From Pilimelia terevasa (GTDB lineage Bacteria > Actinomycetota > Actinomycetes > Mycobacteriales > Micromonosporaceae), in the NCBI RefSeq assembly GCF_014647915.1, contig NZ_BMQC01000016.1, positions 1 through 64,000 of the forward strand: DNA of 64,000 bases, given 5' to 3'. The position numbers and the translations under genes are program-made. The notes under the pieces were generated by a model that was given only the letters and a program-made list of their open reading frames with translations, had not been told where the DNA came from and did no database searches. This document shows, piece by piece, positions 1-7,769 of this stretch. Within the stretch, counting starts at the first letter, position 1; every line of letters begins with the position of its first letter.

Positions 1-57
1 GCCGCGGGCGACCCGCACGACGTCGTCACGGAACTCTCGGGGGTAGGGCTTGGGCAC
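1..57 (-). CDS. IS3-family transposase OrfA, N-terminus only (partial)
   Basis: GTG at 57 opens a frame reading VPKPYPREFRDDVVRVARG, the characteristic opening of actinobacterial IS3-family OrfA proteins. OrfA carries the helix-turn-helix that binds the element ends and is normally completed by frameshifting into the DDE-type OrfB. A GGAAGG ribosome-binding site lies 8 bases upstream of the GTG. Only 19 codons are in the window; the rest is off the left edge, so intactness of the transposase cannot be judged. Confidence 0.7.
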   Translation of the reverse strand, partial: MPKPYPREFRDDVVRVARG

Positions 58-218
58 GGTGGCATCCTTCCAGCCCGCCTCAACGGCAAGCCAGCTCAGG
101 TGTCACCAGTTGGTGCAGCAGACCCTTCCGATGTCCCTGGGCAAGGGTTTCATGCTGTGCGGCTAGCGCCAGAACAACGGCAAAGCCGGTTCAGGGTCAA
201 ACATCTGAATGGCGGCAC
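1..218 (-). mobile_element. Left part of an IS3-like insertion sequence, cut by the window edge
   Basis: The minus strand from about 218 to the window edge reads non-coding leader, ribosome-binding site, then the start of an IS3-type OrfA. Catalase similarity on the same strand stops abruptly at 223, so the element probably inserted there. The exact terminal inverted repeat could not be fixed because the other end lies outside the window; 218 is an estimate from where catalase similarity ends. The open reading between 166 and 222 is not catalase-like and is taken as element leader. Inference from position; element name unknown. Confidence 0.5.
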
Positions 219-222
219 ACCT

Positions 223-441
223 GCCGTACGCCTCGAAGTAGTCGACGGCGGTGACCCTGCGCGCAGACGACCAGATCGGGATACGCGCGCGGTCGAAGTG
301 GCTGACCTTTCAGGACTGGTAGTCCTCCGAGGTGGCCGGGCCGCACGCGCCGACGGTGCGGGAGCTCCGGTTGTCGTGCACCGGGTGGTCCTGCCGGTTG
401 GTGAGCGCGGCCGGCAGCTCGGCTCCCGGACTGCTGGACAT
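223..441 (-). pseudogene. Catalase N-terminal remnant with an internal stop
   Basis: From ATG 441 (GAGGGGGG ribosome-binding site 3 bases upstream) the frame reads [19 protein letters not shown], then GP and DYQS, a TGA at 310-312, and continues in the same frame with KVSHFDRARIP and DYFEAYG. This is the start of a monofunctional haem catalase, whose family consensus has LTN/T...PV.DN..S.T.G..GP, then K..HFDRERIPERVVHA, then GYFE. The usual ERVVHA stretch is degraded (IWSSAR here), one codon is a stop, and similarity ends at 223 where the insertion element begins. None of the haem-binding part survives. Certainly non-functional as catalase; identification rests on recalled family motifs. Confidence 0.7.
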
Positions 442-552
442 GGCCCCCCTCGACCGCGCGGCACCGCCGGGCGCGCACCCGCCCGAACGCCGCCGACTAC
501 CCCCGATGCGGCTAGGGAAACCCGACGAAGTCGGCGAAACCGACGCGGGGCG

Positions 553-786
553 TCACGGCGTCAGGTGGGGCTGCAACCACGGCGCGACCCAGCCGCCCTC
601 GGGCAGGCTGACCCGGTACAGGTCGCTCGCGTGGTCGGTGCACGCCCGCACGTCGGCCCGACCGGCCGGCGGCGTGAAGCCGGGCGGCAGCTCCGCCTCG
701 GCGAGCGCGAAGGTACCCGGACGCCAGCAGTCAGGATTGACGCAGGGCGGGCGGGTCGGGGCGATAGTCGTCTCGGCCATGTCCAC
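553..786 (-). CDS. Small putative zinc-binding hypothetical protein
   Basis: A 77-residue protein. The GTG at 786 is preferred over the ATG at 780 because a GGGCGGGG ribosome-binding stretch sits 5 bases upstream of it. The sequence has two possible metal-ligand pairs, CVNPDC near residue 13 and CTDH near residue 50, an arrangement that could hold one zinc ion, and ends in a Trp- and Pro-rich tail. No family recognised. It stands alone between the catalase remnant and the pilus genes, transcribed leftwards. Confidence 0.55.
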   Translation of the reverse strand: MDMAETTIAPTRPPCVNPDCWRPGTFALAEAELPPGFTPPAGRADVRACTDHASDLYRVSLPEGGWVAPWLQPHLTP

Positions 787-924
787 AGAATCCCCGCCCT
801 CGGTTGCAGGAAACGCGAATTCGCCCGAATTCGCACGATACTCCGATCCACTCGTCGCCGAACGTCGTCCGGCCGGCGCCCGAATGCGGGGTCGTCGCGC
901 CCGCAGTCCGTTTTCCGGCGCGGG

Positions 925-2748
925 CTACGGCAGCTCGACGAGCTGCTGGAGGGGCTCGGCGCCGGCCGCCGGGGTGGGGGCGGGGACCACCGTCGTGGCG
1001 GTGGGCACCACGCTCGCGGCGACCGTCGGCGCGGCGGTGGCCGTCCGGGTGGGGCTGGCCGAGGGCGCGGGCGGGAGCCGGGTGGGCAGGACGGCCGGCG
1101 CCATCCACTTCTGCCGGTCGACGACGGAGGCGTAGTTCCACTCGGTGTCGGTGTCGCTGTTGCGGCTGTTCACGCAGGAGTCCATGCGGATCTTCCAGTT
1201 CCAGTTGGCCTGGTTCCAGAAGAAGTTGGCGTCCACGCCGTTGCGGTGGTCGTTGGGGTGGGTCATGCAGCGGCCGGACGCGTCGAGGACCCGGTACATC
1301 GAGTAGGAGTTGCCGGTGTTGGCGTACACCGTGAACCGCTGGTCGGCCCGCGCGGACCGGGGGGTGCACGACTGCAGGGTCGGCATGTCGGTCGAGGACG
1401 GCGAGGTCAGGCAGTACGTGGCCCCCGAGCCGTTGACCGCCACCAGCGGCCCGGTCACCCCCGCGGTCCCGTCGGCCGGGGTCGGCACCCGCCAGAGCTG
1501 GGTCCAGCGGATGTCGTCCGGGTCGGGGTCCTGGACGCACTCCATGTTCGCCATGAAGCTGGAGTACCGGTCCAGGCAGCGGGACGGGTTGGCGAAGTTG
1601 ACGACCTGCCGCAGGGTGCACGCGTACCCGGCCTCGTCCGTGCAGTCCGACCTGCGGGAGTAGGACCGGCCCGGGCCGGTCTTGGTGCTGAAGCTGAACG
1701 TCTGCCGGGTGTCGTAGGCGCTGCTGTGGCAGGAGGTGCCCAGCACCAGCCGGGAGCCGGGGTCGCCCGGGGAGTGGACGTTGAGGCAGAGGCCGGTGAC
1801 GGCCGTCCCGGCGGCGTTGCCGAGCTCGAAGTTGGCGGTGCTGGTGTAGAACCACCGCTGCCGGGCCGTCGGCGGGCTGAGGCAGGGCTGCATCGTCGGG
1901 TCCTGGCCGGCCGCGGGGGTGGCCCCGGCGTCCAGGCACATCGGCTGGCTGGACAGCAGGGAGCCGACCGTGGCCAGCGTCAGGTCCTCCCGGTAGTACC
2001 AGAACTGCTTGTAGCCCGCGGTCTCGTGGTCGAGGCCGTCGCACACCTGGAAGCGGGGCCGGCTGTTGGCCGCGGGGCGCGACGCGCCCGCGTCCACGCA
2101 CAGGTCGGTGCTGTTGGCGGCCGGCGACCACGCCCAGATCATCCGCGGCTGGATGGAGATGTCGTTGTGCGGGCCGTAGGTCGTGGTCGGGGCGGGGGCC
2201 GCGGTGGCGCTCGCGGTGGGGGTGGGGGCCGCCGCGGCGGCGGCGCTGACCCGCAGCGGGTAGACGCCGCGCAGCCGGCGGGTGGCCGCGGACCGGCCGG
2301 TGGTGGCGCCGACCGCGGTGAGCAGCGCGTAGCGGGGCACCCCGGGGCCGCCGCGCGCCGCCGCGCAGGACATCGCCGCCGCGCCGGCCGTGCCCGGCGC
2401 CACGGCGTAGTAGGCGATGGTGAGGGTGTAGGTCGACAGCGCCTCGGCGCCGCCGCTGCCCCGGACGTCGTCGCAGGGCAGGGCGCCGCGGGCCCCCGAG
2501 GTGGCGCTGCCGCTGTACGCCGACCGGATGCCGGCCACGCCCACGTCGAGGCCGGTCTGCGCCGCGTGCAGGGCGCGCATCCGCTGGAGCGACTCCTGGG
2601 TCGAGTCGACCTGGCCGATGACCACCGGCGCCAGGACCCCGGTCAGGGACACGCACACGAGCGTGAGCAGCATCGCCACCGGCATCGACCCGGCGTCGTC
2701 CGCGCCGGGCCGCCACCGGGGCGGACGGGGTCCCGTTGGTGGCCTCAC
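925..2748 (-). CDS. PilX-like prepilin protein with ricin-type lectin repeats
   Basis: About 607 residues from GTG 2748. The N-terminus has a short charged leader ending DDAGS, then one hydrophobic helix (roughly residues 20-42) followed by a polar helix (AAQTGLDVGV), as in actinobacterial PilX-type pilus-assembly proteins. After a Thr/Ala/Pro linker the rest (about 180-560) is Cys- and Trp-rich with several QxW-like blocks (RQRWFY, TQLWRV, RQKWMA) and repeated CLDAG or CVDAG starts, typical of ricin-B-type carbohydrate-binding trefoils. A Pro/Thr/Ala tail follows. Probably a surface protein that places a lectin on a pilus-like fibre. It diverges from two prepilin genes at 2839 and 3318. The start codon is inferred; no strong ribosome-binding site is visible. 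Confidence 0.7.
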   Translation of the reverse strand: MRPPTGPRPPRWRPGADDAGSMPVAMLLTLVCVSLTGVLAPVVIGQVDSTQESLQRMRALHAAQTGLDVGVAGIRSAYSGSATSGARGALPCDDVRGSGGAEALSTYTLTIAYYAVAPGTAGAAAMSCAAARGGPGVPRYALLTAVGATTGRSAATRRLRGVYPLRVSAAAAAAPTPTASATAAPAPTTTYGPHNDISIQPRMIWAWSPAANSTDLCVDAGASRPAANSRPRFQVCDGLDHETAGYKQFWYYREDLTLATVGSLLSSQPMCLDAGATPAAGQDPTMQPCLSPPTARQRWFYTSTANFELGNAAGTAVTGLCLNVHSPGDPGSRLVLGTSCHSSAYDTRQTFSFSTKTGPGRSYSRRSDCTDEAGYACTLRQVVNFANPSRCLDRYSSFMANMECVQDPDPDDIRWTQLWRVPTPADGTAGVTGPLVAVNGSGATYCLTSPSSTDMPTLQSCTPRSARADQRFTVYANTGNSYSMYRVLDASGRCMTHPNDHRNGVDANFFWNQANWNWKIRMDSCVNSRNSDTDTEWNYASVVDRQKWMAPAVLPTRLPPAPSASPTRTATAAPTVAASVVPTATTVVPAPTPAAGAEPLQQLVELP

Positions 2749-2838
2749 CGCTGCATTGTCCGATCTTCCCGCCCACCCACGCGGGGTTACCGGCCGGTAG
2801 CGCGGTGCCCAGGGCGAACCGGCGCCGATAGTGGGAAG

Positions 2839-3321
2839 ATGGAGGTCGTCCGCGCGCCGCGTCCGCCCCGGCCCCGGGGGTCGCCGGAGGCCGGCTTCTC
2901 CCTGGTGGAGCTGGTGGTGGCGCTGGGCGTGATCTCGTTGGTCGCCGCGTCCACGCTGAGCCTGTTCGTCTCCTCGCACGGCGTCACCGACAGCCAGGCC
3001 AACCGCCAGATCGCCACGCAACTGCTGACGCAGATGGTCGACCAGGCGCGGCAGACCGGCGGCACGGAGCTGGCCCGCCACGAGCCGGCGGCGGCGCCCA
3101 CGACCGTCGGCAGCGTCGTGTACACCCGGGAGTGGGACGTCAGCGCCTGCGCGCAGGCCACCGTCGGCGGCTCCTGCACCGCGGCGGCCGGCGGTCCCGG
3201 CGTGGCGGTGCTCACCCGGGTGGTCGCCACCGTGCGCTGGACCGACCGCGGCCGCCCCCAGTCCGTCCAGACCGCCGCGCTGGTCAACGCGATGCCGGTC
3301 GACCCCACCTTCACCGGATGA
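2839..3321 (+). CDS. Type IV prepilin-like protein (N-terminal cleavage/methylation motif)
   Basis: 160 residues. The motif GFSLVELVVALGVISLVAA at residues 17-35 is the class III signal: leader peptidase PilD would cut after the Gly and methylate the Phe, with Glu at position +5 of the mature protein. The hydrophobic helix then packs into a pilus or pseudopilus core. The C-terminal globular part has two cysteines (SACAQATVGGSC) likely to form a disulfide. The stop overlaps the ATG of the next prepilin gene by four bases, so the two are translationally coupled. Probably a minor pilin of a surface fibre; the assembly ATPase and platform protein are not in the window. Confidence 0.8.
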   Translation: MEVVRAPRPPRPRGSPEAGFSLVELVVALGVISLVAASTLSLFVSSHGVTDSQANRQIATQLLTQMVDQARQTGGTELARHEPAAAPTTVGSVVYTREWDVSACAQATVGGSCTAAAGGPGVAVLTRVVATVRWTDRGRPQSVQTAALVNAMPVDPTFTG

Positions 3322-3931
3322 CCGGACGGCGCCCCCGACCGCCCGCACCGCCGGGCGCCGCGCCGCCCCGCCCCGCGCCCGCGGGGGACGCCGGGGTCAC
3401 CCTGGTCGAGACCGTGGTCGCCATGAGCCTGCTGGCGGTCGTCCTGGCGATCGTCACCAGCGCGGTGGTCACGGCGCAGCGGGCGTACCGGCAGACCGCC
3501 GCGGTCGCCGAGTCCGAGTCCCAGGTGGCGACGGTCTTCCTGCGGCTGGACACCTCGCTGCGGTACGCGGCGGCCATGCAGCCGGAGACCGTCGAGGGCG
3601 GGCCGGGACTGCGGTACCTGGTCACCGCCGGCACCGCCCGCTGCCACCAGCTCTGGCTCGACGGCGACCGGCTGCGCACCCGGTCGTGGCGCCGGGGTCC
3701 GCGCGGCCGGCCGGCGCGGTGCTGGCCAGCGGCGTGCGCGCACCCGCCGGCGCGGCGCCGTTCGCCGTGACCGGCGCCGCGGCCGGCGATGCCGACGCGA
3801 CCGCGAGCCCGGCGCGGCAGATCCGCGTCAACCTCGTGACCGCCGACGCCGGCCGGGAGCTGTCGGCGACCTTCACGGCCCCGAACGCCGTGGCCGGGCC
3901 GGAGAACTACGACCTCGGCGACTGCGACTGA
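3318..3931 (+). pseudogene. PilW-like minor pilin, broken by a single-base frameshift
   Basis: From ATG 3318 the frame has a second prepilin motif (GVTLVETVVAMSLLAVVLAI, near residue 31) and continues PilW-like to LRTRSW at about 3689. The sensible sequence then resumes one base back, in a frame reading APGSARPAGAVLASGV and running to a stop at 3931 with NYDLGDCD. Adding one G to the TGG at 3687-3689 (TGGGCGCCG, giving W-A-P-G) restores one open frame of about 204 codons. Either a recent pseudogene or a sequencing error; without the repair the protein ends in an Arg/Pro-rich nonsense tail at 3770. Coupled to the upstream prepilin. Confidence 0.75.
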
Positions 3932-3975
3932 CCCACCCGATCGGGCGTCGTGCGCGGACGGGTGTCAGCACCGGC

Positions 3976-5286
3976 TCACGGCCGGCGGAGCACGAAGCCG
4001 TCCTCGACGCCGTTGGTGTCGCCGGCCACCAGGTTGGCGGCGACGGACACCACGGCGACGTGGCGGCTGTCGGCGCTGACCGACGGGCCGTAGCTGTACC
4101 CGTCCGCCGACGTCCCGCCGCCGAGGTCGGTGAGCCGCCGCGTCGTGCCCGCCCACACGTCGCGCAGGAACAGCTCCGGGTGGTCGACCGCGTCGCCCGG
4201 CACGAGGTTGCCGGCCAGCGAGGTGAACGCGACGTACCGCCCGCTGGCGCCGACGGCCAGGCCGTAGCTCTCGTGGTCCGCCTGCTGCCCCGCGCCGGAC
4301 ACGCTCACGCGCACCACGGCCGCCGTCCGGCGGTCGCGCAGGAACACGTCGTCCATCCCGTTGGTGTCCCCGCCCGGGGCCAGGTTCGTCGCCCGCGACC
4401 GCAGCCCGACGTACCGGCCGGTCGCGCTGAGCACCACCTCGGCGGTGCGGTCGTCGGCCTGCGCGCCGGCCGCCGACACGCTCAGGCGCCGGGTGGTGCC
4501 CGTGCGGCGGTCGCGGAGGAAGGCGTCCGCCGCGCCGTTGGTGTCCCCCAACACCAGGTCCGGGGCCTCGGAGACGAAGGCGACGTACCGGCCGTCGTCG
4601 CTGATCGCCGCGCCGGACGACGCCCCCGCGCCCTGCCCGCCGGAGCCGGAGACGCTCAGCCGCCGGGTCGTGCCGGTCCACCGGTCGCGGACGAAGACGT
4701 CCTCGGCACCGTTGGTGTCGCCGGACACCAGGTTGCCGGCCGCCGAGCTGAACGCGACATACCGGCCGTCGGCGCTGACCCGCCCGGTGGCCACGGCGCT
4801 CGCGCCGTCGCCCTGCGCGCCCGCGCCGGACACGCTGACCCGCGCGGTGGCGCCGGTGCGGCGGTCGTGGAGGAACACGTCGGCGACGCCGTTGGTGTCG
4901 CCCGGCACCAGGTTGGTCGCCTCGGAGGTGAACGCGACGTACCGCCCGTCCCGGCTCAGCGCCACGTTGCGGCTGGCGCCGTCGGCCTGGCCGCCGGTGC
5001 CGGAGACGCTGACCCGCCGGGTGGTGCCGGTGCGGCGGTCGCGGACGAAGGCGTCCTGGTGGCCGTTGGTGTCGCCCGGGACCAGGTTGGCGGCCTCCGC
5101 GGTGAACGCGACGAGGCGTCCGGTGCCCGCCAGCGCCACCTCGTCGGTGCGCCCGTCGGCCTGCGCCCCGGCGCCGGACACGCTCACCCGGGCGAAGCCG
5201 CCCGGGGCGGCCGCCGCCGCGGCCGGCAGCCCGACCGCGAGCACGGACGCCGCCGCGGCGGCCGGCAGTCTGCGCAGATTCAGCAC
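3976..5286 (-). CDS. Secreted WD40/PD40-like beta-propeller protein
   Basis: 436 residues from GTG 5286 (GGGGA ribosome-binding site 5 bases upstream). A Sec-type signal peptide, basic MLNLRRL then an Ala-rich core ending AAAAAP, is followed almost entirely by repeats of 58 to 60 residues. Each repeat contains versions of ANLVPGDTNG, DAFVRDRRTGTT, RVSVSGAG and GRYVAFTS. Seven units can be counted, one (near 4184) degenerate, fitting a seven-bladed propeller of the TolB/PD40 type. Such proteins usually bind ligands or partners rather than catalyse; no enzyme motif was seen. It sits alone, convergent with the broken PilW-like gene. Confidence 0.75.
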   Translation of the reverse strand: MLNLRRLPAAAAASVLAVGLPAAAAAAPGGFARVSVSGAGAQADGRTDEVALAGTGRLVAFTAEAANLVPGDTNGHQDAFVRDRRTGTTRRVSVSGTGGQADGASRNVALSRDGRYVAFTSEATNLVPGDTNGVADVFLHDRRTGATARVSVSGAGAQGDGASAVATGRVSADGRYVAFSSAAGNLVSGDTNGAEDVFVRDRWTGTTRRLSVSGSGGQGAGASSGAAISDDGRYVAFVSEAPDLVLGDTNGAADAFLRDRRTGTTRRLSVSAAGAQADDRTAEVVLSATGRYVGLRSRATNLAPGGDTNGMDDVFLRDRRTAAVVRVSVSGAGQQADHESYGLAVGASGRYVAFTSLAGNLVPGDAVDHPELFLRDVWAGTTRRLTDLGGGTSADGYSYGPSVSADSRHVAVVSVAANLVAGDTNGVEDGFVLRRP

Positions 5287-5462
5287 GGCAGTCCCCGTTT
5301 CGCTGTGCTCCAGGGCCGGCGCGACGACGCACCGGCGTCGGATTCCGACTGTACGCCCGGCCGGAGCGCGGGGGGCGGCGTTGTCCCGCCGTCCTCCCGC
5401 CGGAGGACGGCGGCCGCCGACCGGCCCGTGACGTGGGCATCGATGGCTAGCATGGGTGGATC

Positions 5463-6047
5463 GTGATACCCCTGGATCCGTTCCTCGCGTCGCCCTGGGC
5501 GTACGTGCTGATCGCGGTGTCCATCGCCGGCTCGGCGGTGTTCCCGCCGCTGCCCAGCGAGGCGATGCTCGTCACCGCCATGGGCCTGGCCGCCGCCGGG
5601 GAGCTGCACCTGGCGGCGGTGTGCGCGACGTGCGCCGGCGGCGCGGTCCTCGGCGACAGCGCGGCCTACGCGCTGGGGCGCACCCTGACGGGCCGCCGGG
5701 GCGGCACCGGGCGGGCCGCGAGCGCCCTGCGGTGGCTGCGCGAGCGGCAGCCCTCGTGGGGGCCGGGGCTGATCGTCGGCGGGCGTTTCGTGCCCGGCGG
5801 CACCATGGCCGTCGGGATCTCGGCGGGTCTGCTGCGCTATCCGCTGCGCCGCTACCTGCCCTACTCCGCGCTCGGCGCGCTGGTATGGGCGGTCTACGGG
5901 GTGGGACTCGGCTTCCTGGGCCACGCCTTCTTCCCCGGACGGCCGTGGGCCGGCGTCGCCCTGGCCCTCGCCGTCAGCGCCTCGGTGGGCCTCACCGCCC
6001 ATCTGGTGCACAAACGCCGCAAGTGCCGCGAGTCGAAACAGCCCTAA
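5463..6047 (+). CDS. DedA/VTT-family membrane protein
   Basis: 194 residues from GTG 5463. It has about five hydrophobic segments and the family signature: an acidic FPPLPSEAMLV near residue 22 and the glycine-rich G-R-F-V-P-G-G stretch near residue 113, matching the F/R-x3-R-x-VPGxR-type re-entrant loop of DedA proteins. DedA/VTT proteins are proposed flippases for undecaprenyl phosphate or phospholipid, which would suit the exopolysaccharide genes that follow, though a 268-base gap separates them and co-transcription is not shown. The basic C-terminus (HKRRKCRESK) is probably cytosolic. Confidence 0.75.
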   Translation: MIPLDPFLASPWAYVLIAVSIAGSAVFPPLPSEAMLVTAMGLAAAGELHLAAVCATCAGGAVLGDSAAYALGRTLTGRRGGTGRAASALRWLRERQPSWGPGLIVGGRFVPGGTMAVGISAGLLRYPLRRYLPYSALGALVWAVYGVGLGFLGHAFFPGRPWAGVALALAVSASVGLTAHLVHKRRKCRESKQP

Positions 6048-6315
6048 AAATAACTCTGCGTAATGGGCGGGCCACCCCCTGCGCGACCCCGCGGCCGACA
6101 CCCCGCCGACCCCCTTCACATGGGGGACGACCTGGAGAAACAGCGCCGTGGCCGGTCTGTCCGGTCTGACGTCGCCCACCGCGCCGGTCCTCCACGGCGT
6201 CCGGTTAGCACCCCTTGCTGTCACCCTCTGTGATCTCTAGCGTCTTTCTCACGGCCTTCGGGTTGGCACCTGCCGCCCGCCGCAACGGGGCCGTACGGGA
6301 CATCTGGGGGGCAGC

Positions 6316-7704
6316 ATGTCGGCGACACACACCTGGCTGCTGGTGGTGGCGGGGCACGCCGTCATGCTGGCCTGGCCGGTGTTCACCGTCGCGCTGGCGA
6401 GCTTCGCGGCGCGGTACACCGCCGCCCGCAGCGTGCGCTCGCTGCCCGCCGCCGGTACCGCCGAGGCGCTGCCGACCGACTTCTGGATCGTCGTCCCCGC
6501 CCTCAACGAGCAGGTCGTCGTGGGTAACACCGTCGCCGCGGCGCTGTCGCTGGTCAGCCCGGTCGGCACCCTCTCCCGCGTCCTCGTCGTCGACGACGGG
6601 TCCGACGACAACACCCCGCACATCCTCGCCGGGATCAGCCACCCGCGGCTGCACGTGCTGCGGCGCGACCTGCCCGACGCCCGCCGGGGCAAGGGCGAGG
6701 CGCTCAACGCCGCGTACCGCTGGATCACCGCCCGCGCCGTCGCCGAGGGCGTCGACCCGGACCGAGTGGTCCTCGGCATCATCGACGGCGACGGCCAGGG
6801 CAGCCGCAACATCCTCATCGAGGTCAGCCGCAAGCTGCGCGACGCCCGCGTCGGCGCCGTCCAGTGCCAGGTGCGGATCAGGAACCGGCACGAGATGCTG
6901 GGCACCGTCCAGGACCTGGAGTTCGGCGCCATCGTCAGCGCCTTCCAGACCATGCGCGACCGGCTCGGGACCGTCGGGCTCGGCGGCAACGGCCAGTTCA
7001 CCCGGCTCAGCGCGCTGCAGACCCTCGGCGACGCGCCGTGGTCCGCCTGCCTGGTCGAGGACCTGGAGCTGGGGCTGCGGCTGCACCTGTCCGGGCACAG
7101 CATCCGGTACACCTCGCGGGCCGCCGTGACCCAGCAGGCCGTCGTGGACGTGCGGCGCCTGGTCCGGCAGCGGACCCGCTGGGCCCAGGGCAACATCCAG
7201 TGCGCGCGGTACCTGGGCCGCCTGTGCACCGCCCGCCGCCTGTCGCCGGCCGCCCGGGCCGAGATGCTGCACTACCTGCTCTCGCCCTGGCTGAACGCCC
7301 TGATGATGCTCGTGATGCTGGTCCTCGCCGGGGCCGGGACGGTCGGCCTGTGCGTCGGCGAGCCCCTGCCGTACCTGCGCACGTGGGCGGACCTGGCCAC
7401 GACCGCGGCCCTGTGGCTCGGCGCGACCTACCTGCCCGGCGTCATCTGGTCGCTCGTCCACCGGCGCCGGCTCGGCGACCAGCCGCTGTGGCTGCTGCTC
7501 TCGTCCGCCGCCGCCTACCCCGCCTTCCTGCTGATGTGCCTGGTCGCCACGTACCGGGCGGTGTTCCGCCAGGCCACCGGCCGCCAGACCTGGGCCAAGA
7601 CCGAACGGCTCAGCGAAGACCCCGTGGCGGACGTTTTCACGTTCGCCGCCGCGCCCGCAACCGCACAGGCACCCGCAACGGCACCGGTCCCGGTGCCCGC
7701 CTGA
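6316..7704 (+). CDS. Membrane glycosyltransferase family 2 (processive polysaccharide synthase type)
   Basis: 462 residues. One N-terminal membrane helix, a GT-A domain, then about three C-terminal helices. The visible GT2 motifs are VVPALNE (near 60), VVDDGSDD (near 96), DGDGQ (near 158), GGNGQF, VEDLELGLRL and QRTRWAQGN, the last matching the Q/RxRW motif of processive synthases such as hyaluronan, cellulose or poly-N-acetylglucosamine synthases. It probably polymerises a UDP-sugar at the membrane and extrudes the chain. The downstream UDP-GlcNAc 2-epimerase suggests an N-acetylhexosamine donor. First gene of a likely three-gene unit. Confidence 0.85.
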   Translation: MSATHTWLLVVAGHAVMLAWPVFTVALASFAARYTAARSVRSLPAAGTAEALPTDFWIVVPALNEQVVVGNTVAAALSLVSPVGTLSRVLVVDDGSDDNTPHILAGISHPRLHVLRRDLPDARRGKGEALNAAYRWITARAVAEGVDPDRVVLGIIDGDGQGSRNILIEVSRKLRDARVGAVQCQVRIRNRHEMLGTVQDLEFGAIVSAFQTMRDRLGTVGLGGNGQFTRLSALQTLGDAPWSACLVEDLELGLRLHLSGHSIRYTSRAAVTQQAVVDVRRLVRQRTRWAQGNIQCARYLGRLCTARRLSPAARAEMLHYLLSPWLNALMMLVMLVLAGAGTVGLCVGEPLPYLRTWADLATTAALWLGATYLPGVIWSLVHRRRLGDQPLWLLLSSAAAYPAFLLMCLVATYRAVFRQATGRQTWAKTERLSEDPVADVFTFAAAPATAQAPATAPVPVPA

Positions 7705-7769
7705 CCCGCTCCACCCTCCCTCCCCGACGAACCCCCGCCCGCACCCGCAGGCGAGAAAGGCACCCTCCG

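Noticed and set aside
100-3321. A continuous plus-strand frame of more than 1000 codons
   Set aside because: It is antisense to the lectin-pilin gene for most of its length and Arg/Gly-rich. Only the last 160 codons, from 2839, form a prepilin; the long frame reflects extreme GC content.
4010-5070. Regular DNA repeats as a CRISPR array
   Set aside because: The spacing of 174-180 bases and the conserved reading frame show protein repeats of a beta-propeller, not direct repeats with unique spacers.
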